From positions 120,351 to 184,350 of the forward strand of contig NZ_FMVW01000009.1 of assembly GCF_900102695.1 (NCBI RefSeq): a stretch of DNA of 64,000 bases, read 5' to 3'. Position 1 is the first letter of the stretch. Every line of letters begins with the position of its first letter. Of the stretch, positions 60,677-64,000 are shown one piece after another. The notes beneath the pieces are model-generated. The model searched no databases and had not been told where the DNA came from. It was given only the letters and a program-made list of their open reading frames with translations. Made by a program: the position numbers and the translations under genes. This DNA comes from Afifella marina DSM 2698 (lineage in GTDB: Bacteria > Pseudomonadota > Alphaproteobacteria > Rhizobiales > Afifellaceae).

Positions 60677-62979
60677 GCTGCTGCGGGGAAGGCGCCTCGC
60701 TTGCCGCGATCGAGCTTGCCCGATCGCAACCCGAAACTGTCGACGATCACGTGGACCCGGCTTTCCTGCGCGAAGCGAAGGACGGTGCTACCGAGCTCAC
60801 TCTGATCGTTCCAGGCATGCATTGCGCCGGCTGCCTGTCAAAGGTGGAGAGGGCTCTGCGCTCGGTCTCCGGCGTTTCGCGCGCGCGTGCCAATTTGACG
60901 GCGCACAAGGCCGTCGTCGGCTTCGATCCGCAGACGGTTGAAGCGGAAGAGCTGATTGCGGCCGTCCGCGGCGCCGGCTATGCGGCACGGCCTGTCGATC
61001 CCGCCGTGTTCAACAACGTCGCCGACGAAGAGGCTGGAGCGGAGTTGTTGCGGTCGCTTGCCGTTGCCGGATTTGCCGCCGGCAATGTCATGCTCTTGTC
61101 CGTTTCCGTCTGGTCCGGTGCCGACGAAGCGACGCGAAACCTCTTCCATTGGATTTCGGCGATGATCGCGCTGCCGGCGATCGCCTATGCCGGGCGGCCT
61201 TTCTTCCGCTCCGCGGCGCGGGCGCTTTCTGCCCGCAGCCTCAATATGGATGTGCCGATCTCGCTTGCCGTCGTGCTCGCTGCCTTGATGAGTCTGCACG
61301 AGACCATCATCGGTGCGCCGCATGCCTGGTTCGATGCTTCGATCACGCTGCTCTTCTTTCTGCTGATCGGGCGAGTGCTCGATTTCCGTATGCGGGGCGT
61401 GGCACGTGCGGCCGCGACGCGGCTCTTGTCGCTGTCGGCCGACAGCGCGCGTCTCGTCGGTGAGGATGGCCGTATCAGCCTGGTGCGCGCGGGGGCGGTG
61501 AAGCCTGGAGACGTCGTGGAAGTGGCCGCCGGGGAGCGCGTGCCGCTCGACGGCACGGTCATTTCCGGCTGGAGCGACGTCGATAAATCGCCGCTCACGG
61601 GCGAGCCCTTGCCCGAGGCAGTCCGGGACGGCAGCGCCGTGTTCGCCGGCACGCTCAACGTCACCGGCCCGATCCGTCTCAAGGTGGAGAAGAGCGCAGG
61701 CGACAGCCTCCTTGCCGATATCATCCGTCTGATGGAAGGCGCGGAAGCAGGTCGCGGCCGCTTTGTCGGGCTCGCCGACCGTGCGGCGCGCATCTACGCG
61801 CCCGCCGTCCACATTCTGGCAGCTCTCGCCTTCGTCGGCTGGCTTCTCGTCGGCATCGGCTGGCACGATTCCTTGATGATCGCCATTGCCGTTCTCATCA
61901 TCACCTGCCCCTGTGCGCTCGGCCTTGCTGTGCCTGCGACGCAGATCGTGGCGAGCGGGCGGCTCTTGAAGGAAGGTATCATCGTCAAGGACGGTGCCGC
62001 GCTCGAACGCCTTGCCGGCGTCGATACGGTCGTCTTCGACAAGACCGGCACCCTGACCGGCGGGGATCCCCGTCTTGCCGAGGAGCCGGAGGTGGACGAC
62101 AGGACCTGGGCGCTGGCTGCGGCTCTCGCCAGCAAGAGTCGCCATCCGCTCGCCAAGGCCCTTGCCGCGTCCGCTCTGGGCCGCGGGGTTACGCCTCTTT
62201 GCGTTGAAGATGTGCGCGAAGAGCCCGGAGCGGGCATGGAAGCGCGCTTCGAAGGTCGTCGCGTGCGTCTCGGACGGCGGGAATGGGTTGCCGAGACAGA
62301 GCACGCCGAGAGCGGCGGTGCCTTTTCAGAAATCTGGATCGAGATCCCGGGCGCGGCCCCCAAAGCTTTCCGGTTTGTCGATCGGTTGCGGCCCGATGCG
62401 GCGCCGCTCGTCGCGCGCCTCAAGGAGATGGGTTTCGGCGTGCATCTTCTTTCAGGCGATCGGCCGGAGGCCGTCGCGGCCGCCGCTCGCGGTCTCGGCA
62501 TTGCTGAATGGACCGGCGGGGTGACGCCCGCCGACAAGGTCGCCGAAGTGGAGCGGCTGCAGGCGGAGGGCCGACACGTTCTGATGGTCGGCGACGGGAT
62601 CAACGACGCGCCGGCACTTGCGGCGGCGACGGCTTCGATCTCTCCTGCGACCGGTTCGGATATTTCTCAGGTCGCGGCCGATTTCGTCCTCTCTTCCGGA
62701 GCGCTCGCCCCGATTGCCGAAGGCATCGTCGTTGCGCGCCGGGCAAGGCGCGTCATCCTGGAGAATTTTGCGATCGCGCTCGCCTATAACGCGATTGCCG
62801 TGCCGGTGGCACTTGCCGGCCTCGCGACCCCCCTCATTGCGGCGGTCGCCATGTCGAGTTCGTCTATCCTGGTCACGGCCAACGCGCTTCGCCTGTCTCT
62901 CGGTGCCGGCAAGCGGGCCAGCGCCAAGCCGCAGCCGCGCAATGCGCTCGCCGATACCGGTCGGGAAGCCGCAGCGTGA
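60673..62979 (+). CDS. ccoI: Copper-transporting P1B-type ATPase CcoI (FixI)
   Basis: CcoI exports copper for CuB insertion. The 768-residue protein has an N-terminal Cys pair (MSCCGEG), an HMA domain with GMHCAGC (Cys51, Cys54), the TCPCALG channel motif near 412, DKTGTLTG phosphorylation Asp near residue 456 and GDGINDAPAL hinge. These are the P1B-1 hallmarks. ATG overlaps ccoH by four bases; GTGA links it to ccoS. Confidence 0.95.
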   Translation: MSCCGEGASLAAIELARSQPETVDDHVDPAFLREAKDGATELTLIVPGMHCAGCLSKVERALRSVSGVSRARANLTAHKAVVGFDPQTVEAEELIAAVRGAGYAARPVDPAVFNNVADEEAGAELLRSLAVAGFAAGNVMLLSVSVWSGADEATRNLFHWISAMIALPAIAYAGRPFFRSAARALSARSLNMDVPISLAVVLAALMSLHETIIGAPHAWFDASITLLFFLLIGRVLDFRMRGVARAAATRLLSLSADSARLVGEDGRISLVRAGAVKPGDVVEVAAGERVPLDGTVISGWSDVDKSPLTGEPLPEAVRDGSAVFAGTLNVTGPIRLKVEKSAGDSLLADIIRLMEGAEAGRGRFVGLADRAARIYAPAVHILAALAFVGWLLVGIGWHDSLMIAIAVLIITCPCALGLAVPATQIVASGRLLKEGIIVKDGAALERLAGVDTVVFDKTGTLTGGDPRLAEEPEVDDRTWALAAALASKSRHPLAKALAASALGRGVTPLCVEDVREEPGAGMEARFEGRRVRLGRREWVAETEHAESGGAFSEIWIEIPGAAPKAFRFVDRLRPDAAPLVARLKEMGFGVHLLSGDRPEAVAAAARGLGIAEWTGGVTPADKVAEVERLQAEGRHVLMVGDGINDAPALAAATASISPATGSDISQVAADFVLSSGALAPIAEGIVVARRARRVILENFAIALAYNAIAVPVALAGLATPLIAAVAMSSSSILVTANALRLSLGAGKRASAKPQPRNALADTGREAAA

Positions 62980-63176
62980 CCATCCTCGTCATTCTCATTC
63001 CAGCGGCGTTGTTTTTGGGCGCGCTTGGCCTTGCCGCGTTTCTATGGTCTCTAAAGAGCGGACAATACGACGACCTCGACGGTGCCGCCGCTCGCATTCT
63101 CCTCGACGATGAGCCCGGGGAGGCAGGGCACCGAAAAGAGGCGCGCGAGGAAGAGGACGCAGCCCAACATGTATGA
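62976..63176 (+). CDS. ccoS: cbb3 oxidase maturation protein CcoS (FixS)
   Basis: This 66-residue single-TM protein (LVILIPAALFLGALGLAAFLWSLKSGQYDDLDG) matches the CcoS family (FxWaxxxGQYDDLDgpA), needed for cofactor insertion into cbb3 oxidase. GTG 62976 overlaps the ccoI stop. The stop overlaps the next membrane gene by eight bases. Confidence 0.94.
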   Translation: MTILVILIPAALFLGALGLAAFLWSLKSGQYDDLDGAAARILLDDEPGEAGHRKEAREEEDAAQHV

Positions 63177-63600
63177 AATTCTGCGCATGGCGCATCTGAT
63201 CATGATCGCGATGGTCACCGGCATGGCCGTCTCGCACTACGTTTTGCTGCGCGCCAGCGCCGGCCGCGAGGGCGAAGGCGGCCGGGCTCTGGCCCTTGCC
63301 CGGCGTACGCTCGGCAATTTCACCACCATGGTTCTCGCCTTCGTCTGGCTGACCGGCGTCCTGCTTCTGTGGAGCCATTACGGCATGACGGAGCGGGAGG
63401 TGAGCGCCTGGTTCTATGTGAAGATCCTCTTCGTGGTCGTTTTGACCGCTGCCCATATCGCCCAGCGGGTCACCGCCGGTGGCATGCGCGGCATCACGAT
63501 CGAAGGTCGCCGGATCATCGAGCGCTACGTCTCGATTGTCTGGCTGTCGGCGCTTCTCTCCATCTGCTTTGCGGTGATCTCCTTCACGCCGTCCCAGTAA
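63169..63600 (+). CDS. Four-TM membrane protein overlapping ccoS, HemJ/CopD-like topology
   Basis: This 143-residue protein has four hydrophobic helices (around 5-24, 51-71, 84-104, 122-140) with His residues near the first, second and third helices (MAHLIMIAM, SHYG, AHIAQRV). The arrangement resembles HemJ or CopD-type four-helix proteins, but no signature settles it. ATG 63169 overlaps the ccoS stop by eight bases, indicating a fifth gene of the ccoGHIS unit. A role in haem or copper handling for the oxidase is inference. Confidence 0.75.
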   Translation: MYEILRMAHLIMIAMVTGMAVSHYVLLRASAGREGEGGRALALARRTLGNFTTMVLAFVWLTGVLLLWSHYGMTEREVSAWFYVKILFVVVLTAAHIAQRVTAGGMRGITIEGRRIIERYVSIVWLSALLSICFAVISFTPSQ

Positions 63601-63675
63601 AGCTGTCGACGCAACCCCGTCACAGTAACCCGGCCGCATCTTGCCGCCTCCTCGCGGCGTTGCGTCCGGCTTCCT

Positions 63676-64000
63676 AGAGCATCGGACTTTTAATTGGGCG
63701 CATATCCAGCGGCCTTCAGATAGTTCCAGCATTCGTCGGCTTGGTAGAGACCGCAGACATCTCCGATTGCCTTCCAAAGGGCATCGAAGGCTCGTGCGCC
63801 TGCTTTTCGCAAAAGTGACTTGAGCTTTGAAAAGGCCATCTCGATTGGGTTGAGATCGGGGCTGTAGGGCGGCAGGAAGAGGAACCAGGCACCTTTCTCT
63901 CTCAAGATCGCCGCTGCCCTCGCACTCTTGTGAACTGCCAGATTGTCGAGGATGACAACGTCACCCTTGTTCAGCGTCGGAGCGAGTTGGGTTTCGATGT
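63676..64000. mobile_element. IS630-type insertion sequence, left part only
   Basis: The element extends beyond the window. Its end lies between the ccoS-linked gene stop (63600) and the transposase stop (63690), probably near CTAGAGCATCGGACTTTT at 63674-63691; inverted repeats cannot be confirmed because the other end is not seen. Confidence 0.55.
63690..64000 (-). CDS. IS630-family transposase, C-terminal part (cut by window edge)
   Basis: The visible 103 codons hold the end of an IS630/Tc1-type DDE transposase: VILDNLAVHKS with the second catalytic Asp, FLPPYSPDLNPIEMAFSKLK with the catalytic Glu, and a stop after YAPN. The N-terminal half lies outside the window. The C-terminal half shows no frameshift, so the copy could be intact. 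Confidence 0.9.
   Translation of the reverse strand, partial: IETQLAPTLNKGDVVILDNLAVHKSARAAAILREKGAWFLFLPPYSPDLNPIEMAFSKLKSLLRKAGARAFDALWKAIGDVCGLYQADECWNYLKAAGYAPN

Noticed and set aside
1..64000. CRISPR array, rRNA operon or prophage
   Set aside because: No regularly spaced repeats, no rRNA-like segment and no phage structural gene were seen.

Overview
The window is high-GC, gene-dense DNA of an alphaproteobacterium, most likely a member of the Hyphomicrobiales (Rhizobiales). The evidence is the set of lineage-typical genes: the CtrA cell-cycle regulator with its phosphotransferase ChpT and inhibitor SciP, the DUF1134 envelope protein EipA beside them, GANTC (CcrM) sites in front of ctrA, EcfG-type (GGAAC-N16-CGTT) promoters, an HWE histidine kinase with a FAT-GUY-type response regulator, and a fixNOQP-fixGHIS (cbb3 oxidase) block with FNR/FixK boxes. 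No genus can be named from the sequence alone. No rRNA gene, CRISPR array or prophage was seen. The only mobile DNA is a partial IS630-type transposase at the right edge.

Layout. 1-3.8 kb: cydC (cut by the window edge) and cydD behind a GbsR/MarR-type regulator. 4-9.9 kb: a LysR regulator divergent from a CoA-transferase / acyl-CoA dehydrogenase / MmgE-PrpD / CitE-like lyase operon that resembles itaconate-type C5-dicarboxylate catabolism. 9.9-16.1 kb: an SDR, an ABC-2 exporter, an HpaR-like MarR regulator, a ferredoxin-reductase-like flavoprotein and a MetE-like methyltransferase. 16.3-20.5 kb: a polysaccharide module (O-antigen ligase/polymerase-like protein, WecA-like transferase, CapD/WbpM-like dehydratase). 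20.6-27.2 kb: a cell-cycle and envelope hub (coiled-coil membrane protein, eipA, chpT, ctrA, a FliJ-like protein, sciP) interrupted by a sulfotransferase-like/class IV aminotransferase pair with a tRNA-like fold between them. 27.3-33.2 kb: mnmA and many small stress-type genes (DUF883, holin-like, TerC, PilZ, dps, a small acidic protein, DUF1289). 33.4-45.2 kb: signalling and efflux (hybrid kinase, RND pump, Rrf2, MarR and Crp regulators, HWE kinase and its response regulator). 45.2-52 kb: a PQQ-type sugar dehydrogenase and the NAGGN osmoprotectant operon followed by a His/Cys-rich mini-protein. 52.1-63.6 kb: a microaerobic block with a universal stress protein, an FNR-type regulator, a hemerythrin, ccoNOQP and ccoGHIS, tied together by three FNR boxes.

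How the parts fit. The strongest regulatory stories read directly from the DNA are: (1) an O2-responsive regulon in which the FNR-like protein has a box beside its own gene and boxes at the stress protein, the hemerythrin/cbb3 oxidase and the oxidase-assembly operon; (2) general-stress (EcfG) promoters in front of the DUF883 gene and the FAT-GUY response regulator, with a near-match before a small acidic protein; (3) CtrA-network genes clustered within about 5 kb with GANTC sites and CtrA-like half-sites between them. The least explained items are the tRNA-like cloverleaf at 25.7 kb, the NsrR-like regulator lacking one cluster cysteine, the His/Cys-rich protein after the NAGGN operon, and the small membrane protein overlapping ccoS.
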